Positions 9,764 to 19,035 of a stretch of DNA of 35,610 nt are shown here, in pieces. The notes under the pieces are model-generated. The model was not told the DNA's origin. It ran no database searches and worked only from the letters and a program-made list of their open reading frames with translations. The stretch spans positions 1 through 35,610 of the forward strand of contig JALLPB010000024.1 in NCBI GenBank assembly GCA_036939975.1, written 5' to 3'. Every line of letters starts with the position of its first letter. Positions within the stretch are counted from its first letter, which is position 1. A program made the translations under genes and the position numbers. The DNA is from Cyclostephanos tholiformis (Eukaryota; Bacillariophyta; Thalassiosirophyceae; Thalassiosirales; Thalassiosiraceae).

Positions 9764-12316
9764 ATGGCGGAACAGGTCCAATCCATCCTCGAAAGGATGG
9801 TCATGCCCCTCAAGGATCTGCGAACGCGCGGCATATTCACCGACGACGAGATACGCAAGATCGTGGAGCGACGTCGAAGGTCCGAATACGCCCTCCAACG
9901 ACGGGGCGGTTCGGCATTACTGTCAGACTACCTGCGTTACATCGAGGACGAGATCAACCTCGAGAGGTTGCGTAAATTGCGCAAGGAGAAGGTCATGAAC
10001 ATGATGCGAGAGGAGTGGAGGGGGGAACGTCGTCGTCGTCGTCGTCTTCGTCTTCGTGGCACGGCGGCGGAGGGAGAGGACGACGACGGAAACGACGACG
10101 ACGACGGAAACGACGACGGCGGGGGGGATGAAAATGCGGGTCGTAGTCGTCGACTTCACGCATACAAATCGTCCGGACCCGGCGACTCCCACATCGTCTC
10201 CCACGTGCACTTCCTATACCAGCGGACGTTGCGTAAATTCCACCATCCCCCCGAGGTCGTGTCGAATTACGCGAACTTCGCGCGCGAGTGCAAGTCGTTC
10301 CGAGCGCTGAGTCGCATATACGCCGAGGCGTTGCAGCGCCATCCTCGCGAATGCGGATTGTGGATCGAGGCGGCCAGCTTCGAGTACTTCGGGTACGTCG
10401 CCCGGGATTATCGGAATGACCGCGGCGCGACGGGGGGGGAGGGGGAGGAGGAGGATGGTGGGACTATCAACTCGAAGGTCGTGGGTGGCAGCATACGCAA
10501 CGCTCGCGTGCTCATGCAACGTGGACTTCGCATCAACGGATCGAGTGCCGAGCTTTGGTTGCAGTACTTCGCGTTGGAATTGCACTACGTTCAGAAATTG
10601 AGGGGGAGGAGGGAGATACTCGAGCGCTCGAGCGACGGCGGCGACGACGACGACGACGACGACGGTGGCGGCGGCGGAGGAGGAGAACGCGAGGAAGGAG
10701 AGACCGCCCTCCTCCTACCGGCCGGTATCATACTCAAGAACGCCGTGAGGGCGATACCCAACGATGTGACATTCCGACTTAGATTCGTGGAGGCGTGTCG
10801 GATGTTCCCGAATACCGCATCGTTGGAGGGGCACGTCATGGAGGGCATCGCGCGTGATTTCGGCGATAGCGTGGATGGATGGGTCGCGAGGATTTCGTTC
10901 GCGGAGGAACGATGTAGGAGGAACAAGTCGGGCACGATAGCGACCGGTGGGGGCAATAAAGCGTCGGTCGCGGGATTTTTCGTTGAGGTCGACGATAATG
11001 ATGGGGCGGGCGAGGGATTGAACGATTACGACGGCGAGGGCGAGGGCGAGGGCAAACGCCTCCACCCGAAGAAGAAGGCGAGGTTGGAAGGATGGTCAGC
11101 AGAGGGATCCAGACGGGGTGGTGGTGGCGATCCGGCCTTAGCCTTGCTCCTTGAGTCGCTGGAGGCCGTACCCACCCCGAGGATGTACCTGGAGGCCGCG
11201 CGTTTCCTGCGCATGCGCATCCATCGCCTGAACGGCAGCATTGATGCAGACGTAGATCGTGAGAGAGAAGAGGAGGACAAGATCAATGACAATGACGATA
11301 TATCGTATCTCCTTGGCGCGGATGAAGATGCTGAGGGGGCGATGAGGCGTCATGCCGCCTTGCTCGAGCAGTTGTACGAGGGGGCCAAGAGGAAGGGCGT
11401 TTCGTCGACCGCCCTGATTTTGGATCACGTCGACTACCTCCTGAGCGTCGCCGATGGGCCGCGAAAGGCAGATGTTCTACTGAGCGAGGCCGTCTCGTCG
11501 TTCGCCGCGAAGGAGGTAGACGACGATGCCCGGCTTTGGCTTCGATGGGCGGAAATTTCCCAAAAATTAAAGGAGTCGACGCCACCCTCATCGGGCGAAG
11601 CGATGACATCGACAACTCCATCACCCGCCTGCATCCTTCGACGGGCGTTGAAGCGCACTCCGCTGCACCATCGGCGCGCCCATACGTTGATATCAACGGA
11701 GCTTATGCGGCGCTTGATGTTACAATCGGCATCCCCCAAGATCGTTGATGAGCTATGGCTATTGTTCCAAAAGCTCATATTGCTGTCACAAGGTTCTGAA
11801 TGTTCCATTTCGTATGTAAACAAGATGACGAGTGGTGATACGGGCACCAATGTCGACGAACAGGAGACTGGGGGAAGAACCAAGGTGAATTTGGCCTCAG
11901 CGTTCCTCGCCTACCTTAAGTACACCATGGACAAAAATTCGAATGGAGACCATGCGGATAGTATCGACGCCGTCCGATCTATCTACACATGTGTGCTCTA
12001 CCGCTCTAACTATGGCAAATCGTGTTTTGGCAAAACAAATGAGGAATTGGACAGCATGAAATCATTCTTCGACCATTGTTTCCGATACGAAATGGATAAT
12101 CGCAGTGGCCGTAAGACAAGCTCAAAATGTGCGAATGCTACGCTGATGAACAGCAACAAGAGGGAGGGGGGGGAAGAAAACAAGAAGACGTGGAAGATGC
12201 GGATTGTGAAACTGTATGAAGCAGCGATTGGATTTTATAAAAGTGGCGGAAATGACTGGAGGAAGATCGTGACTATGTATCAGAATGATCTTGATAATTT
12301 CATATATGGTTATTGA
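9764..12316 (+). CDS. UTP6: UTP6, U3 snoRNP / SSU processome HAT-repeat protein
   Basis: This 850-aa single-exon ORF begins MAEQVQSILERMVMPLKDL and continues with EYALQRRGGSALLSDYLRYI and DEINLERLRKLRKEK, the conserved N-terminal block of UTP6. HAT (half-a-TPR) helices follow, for example IYAEALQRHPRECGLWIEAA, RNARVLMQRGLRINGSSAEL and LWLQYFALELHYVQKLRGR. UTP6 is part of the UTP-B subcomplex of the nucleolar small-subunit processome, needed for 18S pre-rRNA cleavage. The final segment, VKLYEAAIGFYKSGGNDWRK, fits the last HAT unit. Human and yeast proteins are about 440-600 aa. The extra length here comes from Asp/Gly/Glu-rich and Arg-rich insertions at roughly residues 88-125, 220-232, 290-310 and 405-440. 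The last 200 residues are encoded in less GC-rich DNA than the first 650. The ATG at 9764 lies in an ACAATGG context. Confidence 0.9.
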   Translation: MAEQVQSILERMVMPLKDLRTRGIFTDDEIRKIVERRRRSEYALQRRGGSALLSDYLRYIEDEINLERLRKLRKEKVMNMMREEWRGERRRRRRLRLRGTAAEGEDDDGNDDDDGNDDGGGDENAGRSRRLHAYKSSGPGDSHIVSHVHFLYQRTLRKFHHPPEVVSNYANFARECKSFRALSRIYAEALQRHPRECGLWIEAASFEYFGYVARDYRNDRGATGGEGEEEDGGTINSKVVGGSIRNARVLMQRGLRINGSSAELWLQYFALELHYVQKLRGRREILERSSDGGDDDDDDDGGGGGGGEREEGETALLLPAGIILKNAVRAIPNDVTFRLRFVEACRMFPNTASLEGHVMEGIARDFGDSVDGWVARISFAEERCRRNKSGTIATGGGNKASVAGFFVEVDDNDGAGEGLNDYDGEGEGEGKRLHPKKKARLEGWSAEGSRRGGGGDPALALLLESLEAVPTPRMYLEAARFLRMRIHRLNGSIDADVDREREEEDKINDNDDISYLLGADEDAEGAMRRHAALLEQLYEGAKRKGVSSTALILDHVDYLLSVADGPRKADVLLSEAVSSFAAKEVDDDARLWLRWAEISQKLKESTPPSSGEAMTSTTPSPACILRRALKRTPLHHRRAHTLISTELMRRLMLQSASPKIVDELWLLFQKLILLSQGSECSISYVNKMTSGDTGTNVDEQETGGRTKVNLASAFLAYLKYTMDKNSNGDHADSIDAVRSIYTCVLYRSNYGKSCFGKTNEELDSMKSFFDHCFRYEMDNRSGRKTSSKCANATLMNSNKREGGEENKKTWKMRIVKLYEAAIGFYKSGGNDWRKIVTMYQNDLDNFIYGY

Positions 12317-12642
12317 CAAGAGAGACTAAATTTAGAGTAAAGAATCAAATGAATCAGATAGACCATAAAATAGTTTATTGATAAGCCCATCTCTAGCTAT
12401 TGATCCTTCCTACCCCCCCCCCCCCCCCCTCATTAAAGAATGATGTTAGATGAATCAATCATGCTACCCCATAGTATTGTATTATTTTTTATCAAGATAG
12501 CTCCACTCCAACAAAACTGGTGATAGCAGGGTTCGCCCGCCCGCATGGAACAGCAACAAATAATACTCTACAAGCAACAAATACTCTACAGAAACGCTTA
12601 GCTGATGGTAACTGATGAGGGCTCAGCATGGTAGGGACAAAA
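12317..12642. other. Convergent intergenic region with a 17-base C tract
   Basis: Between the 3' ends of UTP6 and the coiled-coil gene. The only notable element is an uninterrupted run of 17 C at 12413-12429, which reads as G17 on the coiled-coil gene's strand. No other gene-like signal is seen. Confidence 0.6.
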
Positions 12643-13650
12643 CTACATTAATTTTTTCCCCCTGACCCTCGACTTGAGGGGGGTATTTGGGGAACTGTCT
12701 CTGGTGCGCCTGTTGGTCGAACGATTTTCTTCATCGTTATGGTTAATATTGATCTTGGCATCATCAGACTGAGTCTGCAATTCTTCGTTCTGAGATTTAA
12801 GCCAACCGATTTGATTATGAAGCTTCTCAATGAGGGCAGCTCTCTCCGACATTGCATTCTTGCAGTTCTCGTTCATCTCGCTCTTGAATAGATTAAATTT
12901 CAATTCAAAGTTGGCGTTGTTGGACACCATCTCCACCTCAAGCTCTTCGATTCTGGTGGTTTTCTCCTCCACCAACCACTTCAAATTATTGCAAGCCTTC
13001 AAAAGGTCAATCTTTTCCTCCTCAACTTCCACCATGGCCATCTCCAACTCAGCTATTTTTTCCTTCGACACCTTGAGGTCTTCTTCACCTTTCTCAATGG
13101 TTGTCTTCAACTCAATGTTTTCTCCCTTTGCTGCCGTCAATTGGGTACTTGTATTGACATGTACTTCGTTCAAAGTCCTGAGCTTCACCTTCAACTCATC
13201 GGTGTCTGCCTTCAAAGCCCTGAGTTCTTCTTTGCTTTTCACCATGGCCGTATTCAACTCAGTGATTTCTCCTTTCGCTGCCGTCAACTGGGCAGTTATA
13301 TTGACATGCACTTCGTTCAAAGTTCCGAGCTTCACCTTCAACTCATTGGTTTCTGCTTTTGAAGCCCTGAGTTCTTCTTCATCTTTCGCCGTGGTCGTCT
13401 TCAACTCAGCATTTTCCATCTTCAACTCAGCGTTTTTCTCAGCCAACTCAGTGATTTCCCCTGTTGCTGCCGTCAACTGGGCATATGTATTGACAAGAGC
13501 ATCATTCGAAGTCCTGAGCTCATCGTCTAATTTGATGAACTCTGTGGTCAGGTACCTCACAACCACCTCAGTAATGTCCTTCTTCTCCTTTTCAGTCAAC
13601 TCTTCTTCGAGTAGTTTCAAAAATATCATGGTCAAATTGGATGCTGTCAT
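12643..13650 (-). CDS. Coiled-coil protein with internal tandem repeats
   Basis: I do not recognise a specific family. From the first ATG (13650) the product is 335 aa; the longer ORF to 13716 opens with TTG. Residues about 20-270 are Glu/Lys/Leu/Ala-rich with heptad-like spacing, so an extended coiled coil is likely. Three related units start QLTAAxGE and contain ELKVKLxTLNEVHVN-type blocks (two near-complete, one diverged); the shared ctgccgtcaa anchor falls at 13131, 13278 and 13467, i.e. 49 and 63 codons apart. The C-terminus is basic and Ser/Thr-rich (NRRTRDSSPNTPLKSRVRGK), which could be nuclear or DNA-binding. SMC, myosin or tropomyosin similarity would be compositional only. Base composition is lower in GC than the flanking UTP6 N-terminus and PPR genes. 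It is divergent from the PPR gene. Confidence 0.72.
   Translation of the reverse strand: MTASNLTMIFLKLLEEELTEKEKKDITEVVVRYLTTEFIKLDDELRTSNDALVNTYAQLTAATGEITELAEKNAELKMENAELKTTTAKDEEELRASKAETNELKVKLGTLNEVHVNITAQLTAAKGEITELNTAMVKSKEELRALKADTDELKVKLRTLNEVHVNTSTQLTAAKGENIELKTTIEKGEEDLKVSKEKIAELEMAMVEVEEEKIDLLKACNNLKWLVEEKTTRIEELEVEMVSNNANFELKFNLFKSEMNENCKNAMSERAALIEKLHNQIGWLKSQNEELQTQSDDAKININHNDEENRSTNRRTRDSSPNTPLKSRVRGKKLM
13107..13520 (-). repeat. Intragenic tandem repeat of the coiled-coil gene
   Basis: Three copies of a unit of about 147 bp (the third extended to 189 bp by an extra 14 codons) lie inside the CDS. Shared blocks include ctgccgtcaa at 13131, 13278 and 13467 and a ttgacatg(c/t)acttcgttcaaagt block in the first two. 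All spacings are multiples of three, so the frame is kept. Confidence 0.75.
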
Positions 13651-14060
13651 GGTTTGAGGGTGAATGAGGTGATATGGCCGGACAATTGATATTTTGAGCA
13701 CTTTTGGGCGACACAATCTCCCCAGTTCAGCTTTGATGGCTTTGGCAACGGGTCTGAGATTTTTTGGTGAAAGGCAGGTCTCATTTTGGTGATGGGTTTC
13801 TTGTACAGTCCTGCCATGATTCCTACTGGCAAACCCCTCATGTACTAAGAGAGAAACTCTGCTTCATAAATATACACACACACAACCAAAATCATAAAAA
13901 TCATCACTTAACACCCACAATAAAAAATAGAACGAATTCGGACGTTGACACTCCCTTCATCCTCCATCGGTCCATATTCACGGAACGTGGGACGATGTCA
14001 TGGGGAGGCAAGATTCGTATGATGAAATTTCCCCCCCCTCTCTAGCGATAAATGATATAA
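13651..14060. promoter_or_regulatory. Divergent upstream region with a 3-codon uORF at the PPR start
   Basis: This 410-base stretch separates two start codons. A minimal uORF, ATG-ATA-TAA, lies at 14052-14060 and its stop is immediately followed by the PPR ATG at 14061, with no intervening base. An ACACAC tract is present near 13875. No other feature is assigned. Confidence 0.45.
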
Positions 14061-15296
14061 ATGATGATCGGTCGGGCATCGAGATTGCGCTGGCGTTGGC
14101 CACACGCAAACCATCGTCCTCCCACATCACCACCCCACCACCCCCCGCCGCTCCTCCCGGCGCGAAATAATCACGTCGACGCCATCATCGGCCCACGTGC
14201 CATTCCCGCCTTCCGTCGTCCGATGCCGCGCGACGACGACCGTCGTCGTAATTCGATCATGGGGGGGGACGATGGCGACGATCATTGCGCCGTGGGGCCC
14301 ATCCGTCGCACGACGCCCCCGCGCGCGGGCGGCGGAACGGCACGGTACGACGACCACGATTACGGGGCAACGACGTCATCGTCATCGTCGACGTCCCCAT
14401 TCGCGACGCTCGAAGTCCACGGCCGTCGTCGTCATCGTCGTCATCGTCATCATCATCATCATCGTCATCGTCGTCGCCACGACGAACGACGTACCTCGGC
14501 GGCGCCCTCGGGCGGGGGGGGACGTCGTCGCGATGATCACGCGCATGACCCTCGACGTGGAAGTGATAGCGGATATGATCATAATGCCGGCGGTGATAAT
14601 CGAAATCATCCTCGACGCGTTCGGCGTCACTCCACGAGATTGATCGGCGAAATCGAGGCGCGTCGGACGACGGATCTCTTCGTCGACGCACACGGGCGCG
14701 CGCGGCACGATGACGATTCGAGGCGCGCGCTACTAGCTACGCGGTGGGACGCGACGGACCTCCTGGCGGCGGAACGGGCGTTGGAATTCTGGGCCCATCG
14801 GGCCGATTACCGCATCGATGGGCACGACGACGACGTCGACGTCGACGACGACGACGAACGACGCGAAAACGGTAACGGTCGTCGTCGACGTCGCGACGGT
14901 GTCATTCGACGCGGCGGGAGGAGGAGTGGCGATCGTGGCGGCGGTATATCGCCATCGACGACATCGGAGGACGATGCGACGACGGCCCTACGCCTATTCG
15001 CGGCATTGCACCATTTTCATTTCCTCCGTCGCGATCATCTCGGTGATGGGAACGACGATGACGCGAACGCGAGGTACGATTGCGTCTTGCTCACGAACGG
15101 GATGTATTCGCACGTCGTGGACGCCCTCGCCAGGAGTACGAACGTCGATCACGTCCGCGTGGCGGACGCACTGATACGGCAGTTCGTTTCGATGTATTTG
15201 AGTCGCTTAGACGATGGATATAACGTAGCATTTGGACGGACGCGCGGCGCTCTCGAATATGCGCCGCCGTCGTCGCGAGGAGGACGATTACGACCA

Positions 15297-15330
<34 letters not shown>

Positions 15331-17717
15331 TATCTCGTTTCTCGCGTCATCATCCGTCATACCCCCCGTCTACTGCTACCACGCCATCGTTCGAATGTCC
15401 CGGAATACTGCGTTGGAACGACGGCGACGTCCATCACTTCCCGAATCAGATAAGGATCACGGGCGTGATGAGGGGATACGCGAGGCATTACCGTCCTCGC
15501 GATGCCGAGCGATTGCTGGATCTCATGATATCGCTCTCGTCGTCGTCGTCGTCATCGTCCACCTCGCCCGTCGTCGATGTCGTCGATCGCTCCAAAATGA
15601 TGTCGTTGTTCCGACCGAACGACGTCGGCTACGCCACTGTAATCGACGCTTACTCACGCGTTCACGACGGACCGAACGCGGAACGCGTCCTAGGCATGAT
15701 GAAACGCAGGGCGGATGATAACGACGACGACGACATCGCGGCGGATGGGGAGCGCGGGATCAATCGAGCCAACGTAGTGGCGTACAATGCCGCCATAAGC
15801 GCGTGGGCGAGGTCCGCCAACAAAAGACGCGTCGGTACCAACGGCGGAGGGGGGGGGATAGTCGCTCCAACGTCACAAGTCGAGATATCGTCTAGCCGTT
15901 CCGCCGCGGAGAGCGCAGAGCGTCTGCTTCGCGAAATGTGGAGCGAGCACGATCTACGGGGGGACGGAAGCGCCCTCCTCCCGGACGTCGTCACCTACTC
16001 CGCCGTGATATCGGCGTACGCGGCCTGTCTGGACCAACCTTACGGGATAAGTCGCGCTAGGGACTTGCTCGCGGAACTGGAGGGATTGGCCGCACGCGAG
16101 GTCGACGGTACGACGTATCAGGGGGGGCGTCATCCGCATGGATTCCGACCTAACGCGCTCACTTACAACTCCCTCCTCCAGGCCTACGCCAACGCCGGAG
16201 ACGCGTCCTCCGCGGAGGGGGTGCTGCTCTCGATGATATCGTTGCACTCTTCCTCGCTGAGGGAGGAGGGCGGCGGCGGTAGTTTCCGATACGTGCGCCC
16301 GAACACGCGGACCTTCAACGTCGTGTTAAATGCCCTCGCGAAGGGCGAGGGTGGCGATGGGGGCGTCAGGGCGAGCGAATTGCTGACCCGATTCTTGGAG
16401 TTGGGATCCAACGGCGACGGTCCCCGTCCGGACGTTATCAGCTACAATACTGTTTTGGCTGCCTGGTCGAAGAGCGCCGGCGTTAGTCCCAAATCGCCGC
16501 CGTCTTCGAGAGAAGCGGTCACGCGGCGGAGGACGCGCGTCGTCGGGGAATTCGCCGCGAACGAGGCGCTCAAGCTGCTCAACGAAATCGAAGATCGATA
16601 CTTGCAATCCCTCGGAGAAAAAACCCACGGTCATTCCCTCGTGGTCAAGCCGGACGTCATCTCCTATAACACCACCATTGCCGCATTTGCCAATGCCGCA
16701 CAGCACTGCGAAGATGGCACGCCCATGGCAAGGAGGGCGGAGGAGATACTTAACCGAATGTTCGAGTTGGGCGTCGAACCTGATGCTTACAGTTACAATG
16801 GCGTTCTCTTGGCGTGGGCTCGCTCCTCGGGAGGCCTAACCGCCGCGAAGCACGCAGAGGGCATCCTCCGGTTGATGAAAGAGCCAACCATGGTGAGCTG
16901 GTCGACGGTTGTTACCGCCTACGCCAAAGCGAATGGCGCGCACAGGGCAGAGACCCTTTTGAGGGAAATGGAGGAAAACGCCACCGGGAGCATAGGCCAT
17001 CCCACGCCACTCGCTCCATCGATTGTGTTGTACAATAATGTCCTTCACTCGTGGGCGATGAGCTCCCACGATGATGCGTCGAAGAACGCCGAATTATTAT
17101 TGAATCGAATGGAGGATACGTCTTCATCGCCAACACCGGATGCCATCTCGTACCTATTAGTCCTCAACGCGTTAGAACGCACCAAAGATCACGATAAGGC
17201 GGAACGAGCGAGGTCCATCCTAGACCGATTGCTGGCCCATGAGTTACGAAATTCTCATTATAAGCCCCGAGAAATCCAGCATGCCTATAACAGCGTCCTC
17301 ACGGCATGCGTGTATACACCGACCGAGGCCGGCGAGCACCACCGTAGTAACGCCGCGAGGATCCTCGTCGAAACTCTCAGGGATATGAACCAGTTCCCTT
17401 GGTCGTCCGATGACGATGGCTCTCCTCGTGGACCCAACCAAGAAACGTACGCACATTTCGTCCAGGGTTGCATCCACCTCTACGGACCATCATCGGAGGA
17501 GCGGAACGAGTTGCTCAAGTCGGCATTCCACGAGTGTTGCCGGAAGGGATTGCTCAATAGGGTCATCTGGGACAAATTACGCGCCGCGATTGGGATTGAG
17601 TCCAGGACGGTTCGGGATATTACGGAGGAGATTTCGTCGTCCATTGATGGCAACGCGATTCGTGGTGGTTACGACGAATTGCCGGGAGAATGGTCCAGGA
17701 ATTGTCCGAGACGTTGA
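14061..17717 (+). CDS. Large pentatricopeptide repeat (PPR) protein
   Basis: This 1218-aa single-exon protein contains about a dozen PPR helical-hairpin repeats from residue 517 onward, starting at motifs such as NDVGYATVIDAYSR (517), NVVAYNAAISAWAR (571), PDVVTYSAVISAYA (640), NALTYNSLLQAYAN (697), NTRTFNVVLNALAK (745), PDVISYNTVLAAWSK (790), PDVISYNTTIAAFAN (862), PDAYSYNGVLLAWAR (905), MVSWSTVVTAYAK (943), SIVLYNNVLHSWAM (983) and DAISYLLVLNALER (1024). PPR proteins bind RNA one base per repeat and act in organelle RNA maturation, stability or translation. The first 500 residues are low complexity: His/Arg-rich near 125-145, Asp-rich near 255-275, and poly-Ser encoded by TCG runs at 15297-15330. 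The first residues are Arg-rich without acidic residues, compatible with a mitochondrial presequence. No C-terminal DYW, SMR or endonuclease domain is visible. The upstream in-frame extent is limited by a stop at the uORF. Confidence 0.88.
15297..15332 (+). repeat. TCG trinucleotide tract encoding poly-Ser
   Basis: An almost uninterrupted TCG microsatellite lies inside the PPR coding region and encodes about 12 consecutive serines. Related GTC/TCG tracts occur near 14430-14480 and 15536-15560. All are in frame and in the non-PPR part of the protein. Confidence 0.7.
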
Positions 17718-18013
17718 GTGTCATTTATAAACTACATTCGCGATGATACGACCTTTGCTTGAATAGCGAATTTATCGATTACTTATATGATCGGGAGAAA
17801 CATAATAATCTATCTTTGCTCGAATTAATATTAGCGCTGGCGTCTTACACAAAGGGGCACAAAGAAATATGGCGTGGTTCGCCTCGAACAATAAAATTAT
17901 CCAATTTCCACACGACAGTTCCCTACGGAGGGGTGGTGGACGGGCAGCCCCACCCCCACCCCGAGAGTTAAGTACGGATAGACTTTTCTTTCTATGCATC
18001 CCCCCCCCCCCCC

Positions 18014-18547
18014 TCATCCGTAAACGTCGCCCTTGGCAAGACACCTCTGGACGACAGTCGGCTTCGTCCTAAGCACGGAATCTGGGGTGCCGATCGTCAC
18101 CACGGCCGCCTCCCTCCCGTCCTCTAGGATCACGCGTGGTATGCTCTCCTCGTCGCACAATAGGTCGCATATCATGGTCGTTTCCCACTCCCCCTGATAC
18201 ACGCTTTGGGCACCACAAGCCAACACCTGTCCGCCGACCTCGTCGCACAGGTACATGGAGGGGATGTTCGACTTGACCCTACTTATCAATTCATGCAGGC
18301 TCGTCGATCCGATGAGATGATCGCCAGGCGCCTCGTCGAAGTAATTTTTTAGGTCGCCTGTGGAATTAATCGGCCTCTCGGGAACGTTGAAGACCTGACC
18401 TGACATGGCGCAGCGGATCTGGACGGTGAGTCGAGAATTCTTTAGGGAGTTTATTGGCTTCCAACGACGGACGTTCGACCTACTAGACAAATACAACGAC
18501 GACGACAACGACGACGGCGATGGTACTGCTGCCTTGGTGGTCTCCAT
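18014..18547 (-). CDS. Unrecognised 177-aa protein
   Basis: I do not recognise this protein. From the ATG at 18547 it has a Ser-rich, low-complexity first 30 residues and then a compact, mixed-composition sequence with CDEVGGQVLACGAQSVYQGE, MICDLLCDEESIPRVILEDG and a C-terminus ending LAKGDVYG. There is no predicted membrane segment and no obvious catalytic motif; cysteines are scattered rather than paired. Met48 (18406) is an alternative start that would skip the Ser-rich part. Sequence complexity and absence of stop codons argue for a real gene. Its TGA is directly followed on its own strand by a run of 14 G (18000-18013). It is divergent from the papain-like gene (start 19036). Confidence 0.6.
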   Translation of the reverse strand: METTKAAVPSPSSLSSSLYLSSRSNVRRWKPINSLKNSRLTVQIRCAMSGQVFNVPERPINSTGDLKNYFDEAPGDHLIGSTSLHELISRVKSNIPSMYLCDEVGGQVLACGAQSVYQGEWETTMICDLLCDEESIPRVILEDGREAAVVTIGTPDSVLRTKPTVVQRCLAKGDVYG

Positions 18548-19035
18548 ATTTTCGGTTGATGAGTGGATGATTTATGAGGGAACAACGATTGATGCCTATG
18601 TTGTATTGTATGGGGATGGAGAAAAAAGTTGGATGAGATGATGGAACATTGACACAACATGTTGACGCCTTTCTTCTTCTCGAGCTCATCGTGGAGGCTG
18701 GAGGAGACAAAAATATTGATGACGTCATGAAGTTCACCTTTACCATACTACCTACTACTTGTGGAGACAGATTCACGTCATAGCATTCCAAAAAAATATG
18801 TACGATACCTACGTATCCATAAAATATGACAATCCTGTCTATCTCTCAACCAAGAAATCTCTGAATCACACAGGTCAAATCTTAAAAATCTTACCATACC
18901 TCAAGACAATGTGGGAACTGCCGTATCAGATCGCCTCCTCGATCGACTCTCTCCTTTCCCCTTCGTCAATCAACATTGCCCCACATATAGTTCGCCCATT
19001 GCACCTTTTCATTAAAAGGAACATCTCAACGCCCC
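18548..19035. promoter_or_regulatory. Divergent upstream region of the 177-aa and papain-like genes
   Basis: About 490 bases with AT-rich stretches and no supported ORF. Short ORFs on the plus strand run into the next gene's first exon in another frame and are not convincing. No specific regulatory motif can be named. Confidence 0.4.

Noticed and set aside
12830..13657. Open frame of 275 codons on the plus strand antisense to the coiled-coil gene
   Set aside because: It is the complement of a Glu/Lys-rich repeat (giving Ser/Phe/Val-rich sequence), keeps no recognisable domain, and the minus strand has the better start, heptads and basic tail.
14127..14708. Several overlapping ORFs on both strands at the PPR N-terminus (Asp, Thr, Ser or Arg-rich)
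   Set aside because: All are frame shadows of trinucleotide runs; only the frame leading into the PPR repeats has a functional context.
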